Positions 36,152 through 43,953 of a DNA stretch of 64,000 nucleotides are shown here, piece after piece. Source of the stretch: Allochromatium vinosum DSM 180. Its GTDB lineage: Bacteria; Pseudomonadota; Gammaproteobacteria; Chromatiales; Chromatiaceae. Location: assembly GCF_000025485.1 (NCBI RefSeq), contig NC_013851.1, positions 2,027,501 through 2,091,500 on the forward strand. The letters are read 5' to 3'. How positions within the stretch are numbered: the first letter of the stretch is position 1; the number at the start of each line of letters is the position of its first letter. The notes beneath the pieces are model-generated. The model worked only from the letters and a program-made list of their open reading frames with translations, made no database searches and had not been told where the DNA came from. Position numbers and translations under genes: made by a program.

Positions 36152-37635
36152 GCGAATTTTCGATCATCTTTTCGCCTTTTCATCTGCGCTGTCCGCACTT
36201 TGTCTAGGAGCCAGGATTCGGCTCCCGCTGGACAGCGCGACAGACGCCAGGCGAACAGAATGACGGCCAGGTAGACGAGGAAACCGACGAGGATCTTGAA
36301 CGCCAACAGGATGACGGGCGGCTGTTCACTCAGCGCATCGACAGCGACAATGGACAGGGCCATGAGCAAGGCCCCCAGCACCGGCCGGTAGATGACGGCG
36401 ATGAACTCCGCGAGCCTGAGCACGGGAAGCACCCTAAGCAGGAGCCAAATCGTCAAACCGACCGCAACGACAGCGGCAGTCAGGCGCAGGGCGGCGATCT
36501 CGATCGCCGAGCCGCCCGGACACAGCGCCAGCGCCAGGATGGCAAAGAGCATGACTTGAATCCAGATGAGTCCTGTCGCCTCCGCCAACCGGCCGAGCAC
36601 CAGCAACAGATAGCCGCTGGTGGCGGTCAACGCCTGGACGACCCCCATCAGGGCGAGCAGTTGCAGGAGTGGGACGGCCTCGTGCCATTGGTCCCCCAGC
36701 AGCACGGCGACCACCTCCCCGGCGACCAGCGCCAGACCAACGGCGGCGGGAATCGCTAGCAGGGTTTGCAGCCCCTGAGCGAGCAGAAACAGACGTTTGA
36801 GTTCGGGCGAATTCGTCCCAGCCTCGGCCAATGCCGGAAAGAGCGCGCGGTTCATCGGCGCCAACAGTTCGGCGGACGGCATGGTCGCGATCTCGTTGGC
36901 GAGGGTGTAGGCGCCCAAGGTGGAGGTTGGCGCCCATCGACCGACCAGGATGCGGTGCAGGTTGCTGAGCAGGAACTCACCAATGCCGCGCAGCAGTAGC
37001 CATTGCGAAACGCCCAGGATCTCACGGAGTTTCGCGAGACTGAGACGCGGGCGCATCGGATGCATCCAGTAGCTGAGTCCTACACCGATGCCCCGCGTGG
37101 CCAGGGTACCGATGACCAGCGCCCAGTAGGAGCGCAGGGTCCAGGCGGCGACCATGGTGATCAGGAAACCGGCGATGCGGCGTAGGAACAGGAAGCGGAA
37201 CTCGGCCCCGAACTGCATCGCTTTGTGAAAGTCGATGATGCCGATGTTTTCGAGGCCGGAGAGCAGCAGGGTGAAGGCCAGGATCCGCAGGACCAGCTCG
37301 ACCCGCGCATCCTGGAAATAATCCGCCGCCATGGGGGCGGCCAGGAACAGGATGAGGGTGGAGAGCGTGGTTTGGATGAGCCTCAGTGTCCAGGCCGTAT
37401 CGAAGTGGGCTTGGGTGGCGTCGCGGTTGCGGATTAGGGCGATGTTGACGCCGAGGTCGAGCAGCACGTCGGCCAGGGCGATGACCAGAGTGGCCATGGC
37501 GATGACGCCGATGTCGTCCGGCGCAAGCAACCGGGCCAGGATGATGGTACTGACCAGACCGATGAGCCGGTCGGTCCAGCGCATCGCGACCGTCAGGACG
37601 GTGCCGCGGGTGACACTCAGGCGCGCGAAGCTCAA
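36148..37635 (-). CDS. Oligosaccharide flippase (Wzx/MATE-like)
   Basis: The 495-residue protein has about twelve to fourteen membrane spans and the family opening RLIGLVSTIILARLLAPDDIGVIAMA. It has DVLLDLGVNIALIRN and a mid-protein LFPALAEAGTNSPELKRLFL block typical of Polysacc_synt proteins. It would flip the lipid-linked repeat unit to the periplasmic face. The longest form uses a TTG at 37633-37635, which keeps the conserved first span; an ATG at 37587 is an alternative. It is tightly packed between the acyltransferase gene (7 bases) and the AAC(3)-like gene (overlap). Confidence 0.9.
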   Translation of the reverse strand: MSFARLSVTRGTVLTVAMRWTDRLIGLVSTIILARLLAPDDIGVIAMATLVIALADVLLDLGVNIALIRNRDATQAHFDTAWTLRLIQTTLSTLILFLAAPMAADYFQDARVELVLRILAFTLLLSGLENIGIIDFHKAMQFGAEFRFLFLRRIAGFLITMVAAWTLRSYWALVIGTLATRGIGVGLSYWMHPMRPRLSLAKLREILGVSQWLLLRGIGEFLLSNLHRILVGRWAPTSTLGAYTLANEIATMPSAELLAPMNRALFPALAEAGTNSPELKRLFLLAQGLQTLLAIPAAVGLALVAGEVVAVLLGDQWHEAVPLLQLLALMGVVQALTATSGYLLLVLGRLAEATGLIWIQVMLFAILALALCPGGSAIEIAALRLTAAVVAVGLTIWLLLRVLPVLRLAEFIAVIYRPVLGALLMALSIVAVDALSEQPPVILLAFKILVGFLVYLAVILFAWRLSRCPAGAESWLLDKVRTAQMKRRKDDRKFA

Positions 37636-37642
37636 AGTATAC

Positions 37643-38653
37643 TCACGGTCGGATTGGTTTATGCAGCAATCGCCCGACGCAATGGCGTGCGGCTAGGGCC
37701 AAACCGCGTGGGCTTGAGGGATTGAACGCGACAATGCCGTGCCGTTCGCGTCGCTGCGGGGTCCAGTCGCGTTTATAGGCGTCGTCGCCGATCAGATAGT
37801 CAATTTCTTTGACCTGATCCTGCTCAATGACGAACTGCATGAGCCTGGCCGTCAGCACCGTGCCAACCGAAAGGTGGCGGAAAGCGGGGTCATAAGCGAG
37901 TTTGACGATCTGTGCCCTATCCCCGGCAACGAGCCACAACTGACTGGCAACCGGCTTCTGGTCGAGTGTCATCACGCCTAAACGGAGCCAGCCACGGGCT
38001 GCGGCCAGTCGGCACAATGCAGGGATGAAATCGGGATATGGCTCCGGACGCTTCCAGCTTTGTTTATAGACTGTCGCATAGTCGACGATGGCCTGATTGA
38101 GCGGCTGGCCGGGGGCGGTGTGAATGCACAGGTCGAAATCCGATCGCCGTTCGAGTTTCCTACTCGCACGAACGATGGTGTTACGCAAGGCGGACGGTCG
38201 CTGGTCGATGTAAGCGGTGAAATCGGGGTGAGTGATCCTGGCATACCAGTTGCCGAACCGGAAGTAGGTGCCGACGATCCAGCCCGCTGAACGCAGAGCT
38301 TGCTGGGCAGTGGCGAAGAAGATCCCATCCGGACTCAATGGCGAGAGATCGAGCCGCGCGGTCGGCTGGTTGCGGTCCACTCTGATGCGACTGCATACTT
38401 CACGAAGCCCGGCGACATCCAGGTTGACTTCGTTGATCGGGCCGAAGATGGGACTGTAGAAGGTCGCCAACGCTTCGATCTGCCAGGGGCTTTGCGGGAG
38501 TCGCATCATTGGTAGCAGGCAGGCATCGGGCTGCTCGGGATGGCCGACCGGGAAGCGGGTGACACCAGCGCCTGCCGGCAAGGCAGTGCGTTCCAGAAGC
38601 TCAAACCACTCCTGGGTCAGATGGGGATCCATGTCGTTGACCATGAAAGTCAC
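37643..38653 (-). CDS. GNAT/FemAB-like acetyltransferase
   Basis: The 336-residue protein has the FemAB/BioF2-like (CelD-type) GNAT arrangement. The N-terminal half includes DLSPLSPDGIFFATAQQAL. The C-terminal GNAT core has LRLGVMTLDQKPVASQLWLVAGDRAQIVKLAYDP-like strands (quoted in part), VLTARLMQFVIEQ and IDYLIGDDAYKRDWTP. Such proteins often acylate sugars in capsule clusters. A GTG at 38651-38653 overlaps the upstream stop (GTGA), in line with the other couplings in this cassette. It is distinct in sequence from the XrtA FemAB-like gene at 16362. Substrate unknown. Confidence 0.8.
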   Translation of the reverse strand: MTFMVNDMDPHLTQEWFELLERTALPAGAGVTRFPVGHPEQPDACLLPMMRLPQSPWQIEALATFYSPIFGPINEVNLDVAGLREVCSRIRVDRNQPTARLDLSPLSPDGIFFATAQQALRSAGWIVGTYFRFGNWYARITHPDFTAYIDQRPSALRNTIVRASRKLERRSDFDLCIHTAPGQPLNQAIVDYATVYKQSWKRPEPYPDFIPALCRLAAARGWLRLGVMTLDQKPVASQLWLVAGDRAQIVKLAYDPAFRHLSVGTVLTARLMQFVIEQDQVKEIDYLIGDDAYKRDWTPQRRERHGIVAFNPSSPRGLALAARHCVGRLLHKPIRP

Positions 38654-39906
38654 GCCAGAGGCGATCGATATCCCGGCGGACGCGAGTTTGCCGCGAGCTC
38701 GAGCAGCGCGGCGAGTTGCTCGGTGCGTGACCTGCGCGATGCACCGGCAATGGCCTCTGCAGTTGGCATGGAGATGGCCGTCGGATCAGCGATGAAGCGG
38801 ATCAGTAAGGCGACGATGGCTGTGGGGCTGTCGAGTGGTGCGAGAGCATCAACGCCAGCCGCTCGGACAGCTTGGGCGGTATCACCTGCCGGATCGGTCA
38901 GTGCGAGCAGCGGCCGTCGGCAAGCAAGGTATTCGTAGAATTTTGCTGGAATTTGCTGATTGCAGTTACTCGCCTGCAGGAGCAGCAAGCCGTCCGCCAA
39001 ACACATTTCGGCCAAGGCTTCAGAATAATTCAATGGCGGTAGAATTTCGACCGTCTCTGAGACGCCGAAACGGCGGGCCAACTTGTGCAACAGCGCCTCA
39101 TGGACCGGGGCACGGAATCGGATGACAAGACGAGAGAAACCATCGGACCATTGGCGTTTGAGGTTTGCTAGGGCCTGCATCAGATGGGTGGGGTCACGCT
39201 CACTCGGATAAACGATGCCGCTATGCAACAGGGTCAGCTTGCCAGGGTTGAGTGGCGGCGCAGCGAGGTCGCTCATCGGCAAATCATCATCGTAGCCGTT
39301 CTCGATGACACGCAAGCGTGCGGCATACTGTGGATAACGCTGTTGGTACAGTGCGACGGCACCCTCCGTGGTGAAGGTGCTCAGGCGGGCTTGGGCGACC
39401 GCAGCCTTCTCCACCCGTAAAAAGCTGCGCCATTGAGCAGGATCAATGGGGTAATCTTTCTGGGCCATCGGGTCGCGGAAATCGGCAATCCAGGGCAGCC
39501 CCGAGCACTTCGCGAGTGTGTAGGCGATACGGTGGGCAGTGGCAATCGGATAAGTTGACCATAACACATCCGGTCGATGGCGTCGGATAGCGGCTAATCC
39601 AGTCGGCACCGCGCCCAGCCACCAGGATGTCCAGCGGTCGGGAAGGGCGAGAAAGCTGGGGTAGCGCTGGTGGATCGAAAGATGGCGCGCGGTGTCCCAG
39701 GCCTGGGCGCGAATCACTTCCAGCCCTGCTGGCTCTGCATCCGCCGGATCGTCACTGACCTGCACATAGGCGCGTGGATGGGCGGTTAGGACGATTGGGA
39801 TCCAACCAAATGCTGGGAGGTGACGCACAAAATACAGAGTCCGCTGAATGCCGCTGCTTCCCGCCAGCGGCGGGAAATGATAAGCGATCATTAGTACGCG
39901 TTTCAT
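38650..39906 (-). CDS. GT4-like glycosyltransferase
   Basis: The 418-residue GT-B protein starts VLMIAYHFPPLAGSSGIQR, the glycine-rich acceptor loop of this group. It has PWIADFRDPMAQKDYP and FTTEGAVALYQQRYP in the middle. The donor domain carries LTLLHSGIVYPSERD and QIPAKFYEYLACRRPLLAL, with the glutamate of the EX7E-like motif. I chose the ATG at 39906; an in-frame start 15 bases upstream is possible. It is the first gene of the cassette after the IS481 insertion, whose end is about 60 bases upstream. Its expression may therefore depend on transcription crossing the element. Confidence 0.85.
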   Translation of the reverse strand: MKRVLMIAYHFPPLAGSSGIQRTLYFVRHLPAFGWIPIVLTAHPRAYVQVSDDPADAEPAGLEVIRAQAWDTARHLSIHQRYPSFLALPDRWTSWWLGAVPTGLAAIRRHRPDVLWSTYPIATAHRIAYTLAKCSGLPWIADFRDPMAQKDYPIDPAQWRSFLRVEKAAVAQARLSTFTTEGAVALYQQRYPQYAARLRVIENGYDDDLPMSDLAAPPLNPGKLTLLHSGIVYPSERDPTHLMQALANLKRQWSDGFSRLVIRFRAPVHEALLHKLARRFGVSETVEILPPLNYSEALAEMCLADGLLLLQASNCNQQIPAKFYEYLACRRPLLALTDPAGDTAQAVRAAGVDALAPLDSPTAIVALLIRFIADPTAISMPTAEAIAGASRRSRTEQLAALLELAANSRPPGYRSPLA

Positions 39907-39965
39907 GATTTTCGGTTGCAAGCGCGATCTGGATATCTTTGAACGCGGCCGCCGCTGGTGGCGCG

Positions 39966-40946
39966 TTAGGTGTCAAGTCCCCGGAGATTGTAGACACGTT
40001 TTTTGAAGAGTTCAGGGCGTTTCTCGTGCCAGTCCTTGAGTGCCTGAATCGGGGCGATGTGGCCGAGGGCTTTCTGCGGAATGTGTTGGTTATAGACTTG
40101 AACAGAGCGCTCGATGGTCTGGGCCAAAGACTCGGCGGAGTCGAAACGGGAGGTGGTCAAGACCTCTGAAATGCGCCCGTTGAAGCGCTCGATCAGGCCG
40201 TTGGTCTGCGGGGTGCGAAGCTGAATAAGGCGATGCTCAATGGTGTTGGCCGAGCAGACTTGATCGAAGCGATGGCGCCCGGTCGGTTCGCGCTCGCCGG
40301 TGGCACAGAAGCGGTCGGTGAACGCTTTACCGTTATCGGTCAAGACGCGGGTGATGGTAAACGGGGCCTTGGCGATGAGCCGCTCCAGGAATCCGGCGGC
40401 GTTCTGGGCGGTTTTCTCGGGCAGAATCTCAACATAGACCCAGCGCGTGGCCCGATCGATCGCCGCAAAGAGGTACTGAGCGCTGTCCTCATCCGGCATT
40501 CGGGGCAGGTACTTCACGTCGACATGGACAAAGCCCGGCTCGTAGTCCTTGAAGCGCTTGATCGGGCGGGCGTCCTGATCGATAGGTTGGGGCCTGAGCG
40601 CCTGGAGGTTGGAGACGCCATGACGGCGCAGACAGCGATCGAGGCCCGAGCGCGAGACGCTCGGGCTGATAAACTCGTGGGTGACGGCCAACAGGTCATC
40701 AAGCGGCAACAACAGCGCCTTACGCAACTCGACCACGACCGCCTCCTGCGCTGGCGTCAGGCGCGTGTGAAGACGGTGCGGACGGTGCGAGGCGTCCTCG
40801 GTGCTGGAGCGCCGACGCCACTTCAACACCGTCTGACGGCTCAGCCCATAGCGCTCGGCCAGCTCGCGGGTTGAGAGCGTCGAGGACTGGAGTTCACGAC
40901 GGATGGCCGGTGTCGTGCGGGCGTTTTCGTGCAGACAGATGACCAT
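39966..40946 (-). CDS. IS481-family transposase
   Basis: The 326-residue protein has an N-terminal helix-turn-helix region (TRELAERYGLSRQTVLKWRRR) followed by an rve-type DDE integrase core. The catalytic aspartates lie in VHVDVKYLPRM and VLTDNGKAFTD and the glutamate in QTNGLIERFNGRIS, the usual IS481 layout. The frame is uninterrupted, so the element may be active. It has the same orientation as the surrounding operon, so read-through into the downstream cassette remains possible. Confidence 0.93.
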   Translation of the reverse strand: MVICLHENARTTPAIRRELQSSTLSTRELAERYGLSRQTVLKWRRRSSTEDASHRPHRLHTRLTPAQEAVVVELRKALLLPLDDLLAVTHEFISPSVSRSGLDRCLRRHGVSNLQALRPQPIDQDARPIKRFKDYEPGFVHVDVKYLPRMPDEDSAQYLFAAIDRATRWVYVEILPEKTAQNAAGFLERLIAKAPFTITRVLTDNGKAFTDRFCATGEREPTGRHRFDQVCSANTIEHRLIQLRTPQTNGLIERFNGRISEVLTTSRFDSAESLAQTIERSVQVYNQHIPQKALGHIAPIQALKDWHEKRPELFKKRVYNLRGLDT

Positions 40947-41010
40947 GGCAACGAAACCTTCTCGTGTTCATTCTGGATGCGCTGGGCCGTGCTCAAACTC
41001 CGCGACAAGT
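39966..41010 (-). mobile_element. IS481-family insertion element
   Basis: An intact transposase gene fills most of this segment. Possible terminal repeats are TGTCAAGTCCCCGGAGATTG at 39971-39990 and a related sequence read on the minus strand at about 40994-41010 (CTTGTCGCGGAGTTTG). They share the core GGAGnTTG. The match is imperfect and the boundaries are provisional. No target-site duplication could be fixed. The element splits the TPR gene and its promoter from the glycosyltransferase downstream. Confidence 0.55.
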
Positions 41011-41100
41011 CGCTGGAGCACCTCGCGGGCGAGGAACAAAGGATAACTCCTGCTCGGCACATAATCACACGGGACGCAGCAGTTAGGGCTTCTTCGGTGC

Positions 41101-41679
41101 TTAATCGGGCAAGGATTGAACTTGCTCGAGACGCTTCTTCAGAAAGGCAGCATTTGGGTTGGCCGCAATCCCCTCCTTAAGAATTGCGATTGCATTTTTT
41201 TTGTCACCCAGCAGTTCAAATACCTTGCTTACCCCATGGTATGCGAGAACAAAATTTGGATTGGCATTGATTGATAAACGATAGTTTTTTACTGAATTTT
41301 CATAATCTTTCAACTTTACATACCACTCGCCTTTTCTGAAAAACAATTCAGGTGTTAGCTTACAGGCACTTAGTGGCTTTGAATGTCCAAGGACATAATC
41401 CATCTCGCCTATTGCATACAAATAATCACCTCTCATGCCCCGAACAAGACCCCAGCAATAATGGTATGCTCCATAACATCCCGAATGTATGTGTTTACTA
41501 TAAGCGGCGTCATCTGCATTCTGAGAGATACCAGCCGTACACCATCCAGGAAGAATTTTCAAATCGTCAGATGTGTATTCAGGGGCCTGCGCTGCTGCCC
41601 TCTGTGCTGTTAAGACAAAATATGCCAAAAAGATAAGAAAGAAACCTCTAAGGTATTTCATCATGTTAGCCATTTTCAT
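41101..41679 (-). CDS. Exported TPR-repeat protein, AT-rich
   Basis: The roughly 190-residue protein has an N-terminal signal peptide (MMKYLRGFFLIFLAYFVLTAQRAAA). A cysteine-containing middle (ILPGWCTAGIS, SGCYGAYHYCWGL) follows, then two or three TPR repeats (ELFFRKGEWYVKLKDYENSVKNYRLS, NPNFVLAYHGVSKVFELLGDKKNAIAIL). It would be periplasmic or membrane anchored. A GGAG site (near 41684) precedes ATGs at 41679 and 41673, the latter with better spacing. It is the first gene behind the leftward promoter candidate at 41700-41728. No specific family was recognised; TPR proteins often scaffold polysaccharide export. Confidence 0.75.
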   Translation of the reverse strand: MKMANMMKYLRGFFLIFLAYFVLTAQRAAAQAPEYTSDDLKILPGWCTAGISQNADDAAYSKHIHSGCYGAYHYCWGLVRGMRGDYLYAIGEMDYVLGHSKPLSACKLTPELFFRKGEWYVKLKDYENSVKNYRLSINANPNFVLAYHGVSKVFELLGDKKNAIAILKEGIAANPNAAFLKKRLEQVQSLPD

Positions 41680-41699
41680 AGACTCCAAGGATCGAAGGT

Positions 41700-41728
41700 T
41701 CTATAGGCATGGAGGCCAAGCATGTCAG
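41700..41728 (-). promoter_or_regulatory. Sigma-70-like promoter for the leftward operon
   Basis: Read on the minus strand, CTGACA (41723-41728) and TATAGA (41700-41705) are separated by exactly 17 bases. The predicted start near 41693 gives a short leader with the GGAG site before the TPR gene. This is the best leftward promoter seen in the cassette and could drive genes from 41679 down through the XrtA arm, interrupted only by the insertion elements. Confidence 0.55.
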
Positions 41729-41796
41729 CGATTGAGCAAGAATCGTAGTCGGGAGAGGCGTCAGACCGCTTCTTGGCTTGTTCTGAACTACGGAAG

Positions 41797-41824
41797 CGGA
41801 CAGCGCTATAGACGGTGCTATACT
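41797..41824 (+). promoter_or_regulatory. Extended -10 promoter for the acyl carrier protein operon
   Basis: TATACT at 41819-41824 is preceded by TG at 41816-41817, an extended -10 element. A weak -35 match, CGGACA at 41797-41802, lies 16 bases upstream. The start point would be near 41831, about 37 bases ahead of the acyl carrier protein ATG. Confidence 0.5.
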
Positions 41825-41867
41825 GGTAACTTCAGAAACTTAAGCCTCATTTACCCTTAACAACGCA

Positions 41868-42125
41868 ATGGACATGATCAAGCAAGTCAAAGCGCTTTTT
41901 GCAAGCACCCTCCAACTCGGCAGCCGTGGCACGGATCTGGATGCCTCATCAACCCTCCTCGGCGCCATCCCTGAACTGGACTCCATGGCCGTCGTCAACC
42001 TTATCACCGCGATGGAGGAGCATTTCGGCTTCATCGTGGATGACGATGAAATCAGCGCTGACACTTTTGAAACGCTTGGATCGCTGGTGGCATTTGTCGA
42101 GCGGAAACTCGACGGCTCGGCATGA
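41868..42125 (+). CDS. Acyl carrier protein of the exosortase A locus
   Basis: The 85-residue acidic helical protein has the phosphopantetheine attachment site ELDSMAVVNLI with Ser39, plus the FGFIVDDDEIS segment seen in stand-alone acyl carrier proteins. It is clearly not the fatty-acid ACP by context, since it heads the XrtA acyl/amine operon. It presumably receives the acyl group activated by the ligase three genes downstream. Its stop overlaps the ATG of the next gene (42122-42125). An in-frame ATG at 41874 is an alternative start. Confidence 0.9.
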   Translation: MDMIKQVKALFASTLQLGSRGTDLDASSTLLGAIPELDSMAVVNLITAMEEHFGFIVDDDEISADTFETLGSLVAFVERKLDGSA

Positions 42126-42958
42126 CGGCTGACGGCGTCGAGATTACGCCTTTTTTCCTAGCCGGTGAACCCGGTCCGCTTTTTTGCATCCATTTTCATC
42201 CATTTCATGAACGCGTGCGTGGGCGCATACTTTATCTGCACCCATTCGCCGAAGAAATGCACAAATCCCGGCGCATGGCGGCCTTACAGGCGCGTCGGCT
42301 GGCAGCGGTTGGCTACGCGGTCCTGCAACTGGACCTCACAGGTTGCGGGGATAGCTGGGGTGATTTCGGCGATGCTCGCTGGAGCGGGTGGGTTCAGGAT
42401 GCCACTCGCGCGCTCCAGTGGCTGGATGCTGCGCACAGCGATCCTCCGCTCCTGCTCTGGGGCTTACGGCTGGGCGCGACCCTGGCCCTCAACCTGGCGG
42501 CGGGGGTGCCCGAAGTCGATGGAGTCATCCTCTGGCAACCCGTCACACACGGGGAACGTTTTCTCAATCAGTTTCTGCGCATCAAACTCGCCAGCGAGAT
42601 GCTGACCGAGGGACGGGCGCGGACGCGGACACGGGCGTTGAGAGAACGACTCAAAGCCGGCGAATCGGTCGAGGTCGGTGGCTATCGGCTGGCTGCGGAA
42701 CTGGCGGAATCTATCGGGACCTTGCAATTGGGTCAAATCCCGCCCCCGCGCAGAGTCGTTTGGACCGACATAGTGGCCGACTCACGGACTCCGCCCTCCC
42801 CGGCCAGCGAGCGCGTCATGCGCAATTGGCTCGAACAGGGATGCCAACTGCATTCGAGTCGCGTCACCGGCGAGCCGTTCTGGATCACCCAGGAGATCAC
42901 CGAGTGTCCAGCCTTGCTGGAAGTTACACTGGACGGCGTCGGATGGCTGCTGCGGTGA
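42122..42958 (+). CDS. Alpha/beta hydrolase, exosortase A-associated (hydrolase 2 type)
   Basis: The 278-residue protein has the alpha/beta hydrolase core. GRILYLHPFAEEMHKSRRM opens it, followed by VLQLDLTGCGDSWGDFGDA and the elbow segment LLLWGLRLGATLALNLA. In that elbow, the position of the usual GxSxG serine holds arginine (GLRLG). It matches the XrtA hydrolase 2 family (TIGR03101, by recall). The missing nucleophile suggests a non-hydrolytic or binding role, or that another residue acts. It is ATGA-coupled to the acyl carrier protein and GTGA-coupled to hydrolase 1. Confidence 0.88.
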   Translation: MTADGVEITPFFLAGEPGPLFCIHFHPFHERVRGRILYLHPFAEEMHKSRRMAALQARRLAAVGYAVLQLDLTGCGDSWGDFGDARWSGWVQDATRALQWLDAAHSDPPLLLWGLRLGATLALNLAAGVPEVDGVILWQPVTHGERFLNQFLRIKLASEMLTEGRARTRTRALRERLKAGESVEVGGYRLAAELAESIGTLQLGQIPPPRRVVWTDIVADSRTPPSPASERVMRNWLEQGCQLHSSRVTGEPFWITQEITECPALLEVTLDGVGWLLR

Positions 42959-43866
42959 GCTATTCGGAATCAGCGGTCGTCTTCCAGTGTGATGGCCTGC
43001 GCCTGATCGGCGTCATCACAAGACCACTCGGCCATCCGCGAACAACGGGCGTCTTGATCCTGGTTGGCGGCCCCCAGTATCGGGCGGGCAGTCATCGTCA
43101 GTTCACCCTGCTGGCGCGCGACCTGGCGGGACATGGAATCACAAGTCTGCGTTTCGATGCACGCGGCATGGGCGACAGTGAAGGCGATCCCCAGTGCTTC
43201 GATGCCCTGGACGATGACATCGAGGCGGCCATGAATTCCCTGTGCACGCATGAACCGCGCCTGCGTTCGATCGTCATTTGGGGCCTCTGTGACGCAGCCT
43301 CCGCCGCCTTGATCTACGGGCATCGGGATTCGCGCGTGAGTGGGTTGGTCCTGTTGAACCCCTGGGTCCATACTGAGGCATCCACCGCCCGAGCACGTCT
43401 AAAACACTATTATTTGAGGCGACTGGTGAATCTGTCCTTCTGGCGCAAACTGTTCTCCGGTCACTTTCGTGTGAGCGAATCCTTGGAGGACTTGGGCCAG
43501 TCGCTTCGCGCCACGTTCAGGCCGCGTCAGTGCGCCGTCAAACGATTTGACCGCGATCATTTGGCGATAGGGCCTGATTCAGCCTCGAGCATTGATCAAA
43601 CTCACCCATTAACGGCAAATTTTATCGAGAGAATGCACGAAGGGTTGTATCGCTTCACAGGTGAGATCCTCTGCATCCTGAGCGAGAACGACTTGATCGC
43701 GAGTGAGTTTGATGCGTTGATCAATAAGGACCGTGGCTGGCGCAAAACCTATCGATCCAAGCACATCGCCCAGCACATCATCCCACTGGCCAACCATACG
43801 TTTTCAAGTCATAAGTGGAGAGAAGCAGTTTCCAAGTTCACGATCGAGTTTATCGAACATCAGTGA
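42955..43866 (+). CDS. Alpha/beta hydrolase, exosortase A-associated (hydrolase 1 type)
   Basis: The 303-residue protein has VLILVGGPQYRAGSHRQFTLL, the family segment LRFDARGMGDSEGD and the elbow IVIWGLCDAASAAL. Cysteine replaces serine in that elbow (GLCDA). A C-terminal ANHTFSSHKWRE supplies the histidine. It matches the XrtA hydrolase 1 family (TIGR03100, by recall). The GTG at 42955 overlaps the upstream stop (GTGA) and gives the family N-terminus SYSESAVVFQCDG; the ATG at 42943 is an alternative. A thioesterase or acyltransferase acting on the carrier-bound acyl group is a fair inference from its neighbours. Confidence 0.88.
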   Translation: MSYSESAVVFQCDGLRLIGVITRPLGHPRTTGVLILVGGPQYRAGSHRQFTLLARDLAGHGITSLRFDARGMGDSEGDPQCFDALDDDIEAAMNSLCTHEPRLRSIVIWGLCDAASAALIYGHRDSRVSGLVLLNPWVHTEASTARARLKHYYLRRLVNLSFWRKLFSGHFRVSESLEDLGQSLRATFRPRQCAVKRFDRDHLAIGPDSASSIDQTHPLTANFIERMHEGLYRFTGEILCILSENDLIASEFDALINKDRGWRKTYRSKHIAQHIIPLANHTFSSHKWREAVSKFTIEFIEHQ

Positions 43867-43953
43867 TCCATCTGGTAGCCCCATCCGGCTTGGAGCGTGA
43901 TCGCATCGATTTGCCATGCGGCCGCGAACAGAAGTCAGAACTGAGTAACACCC

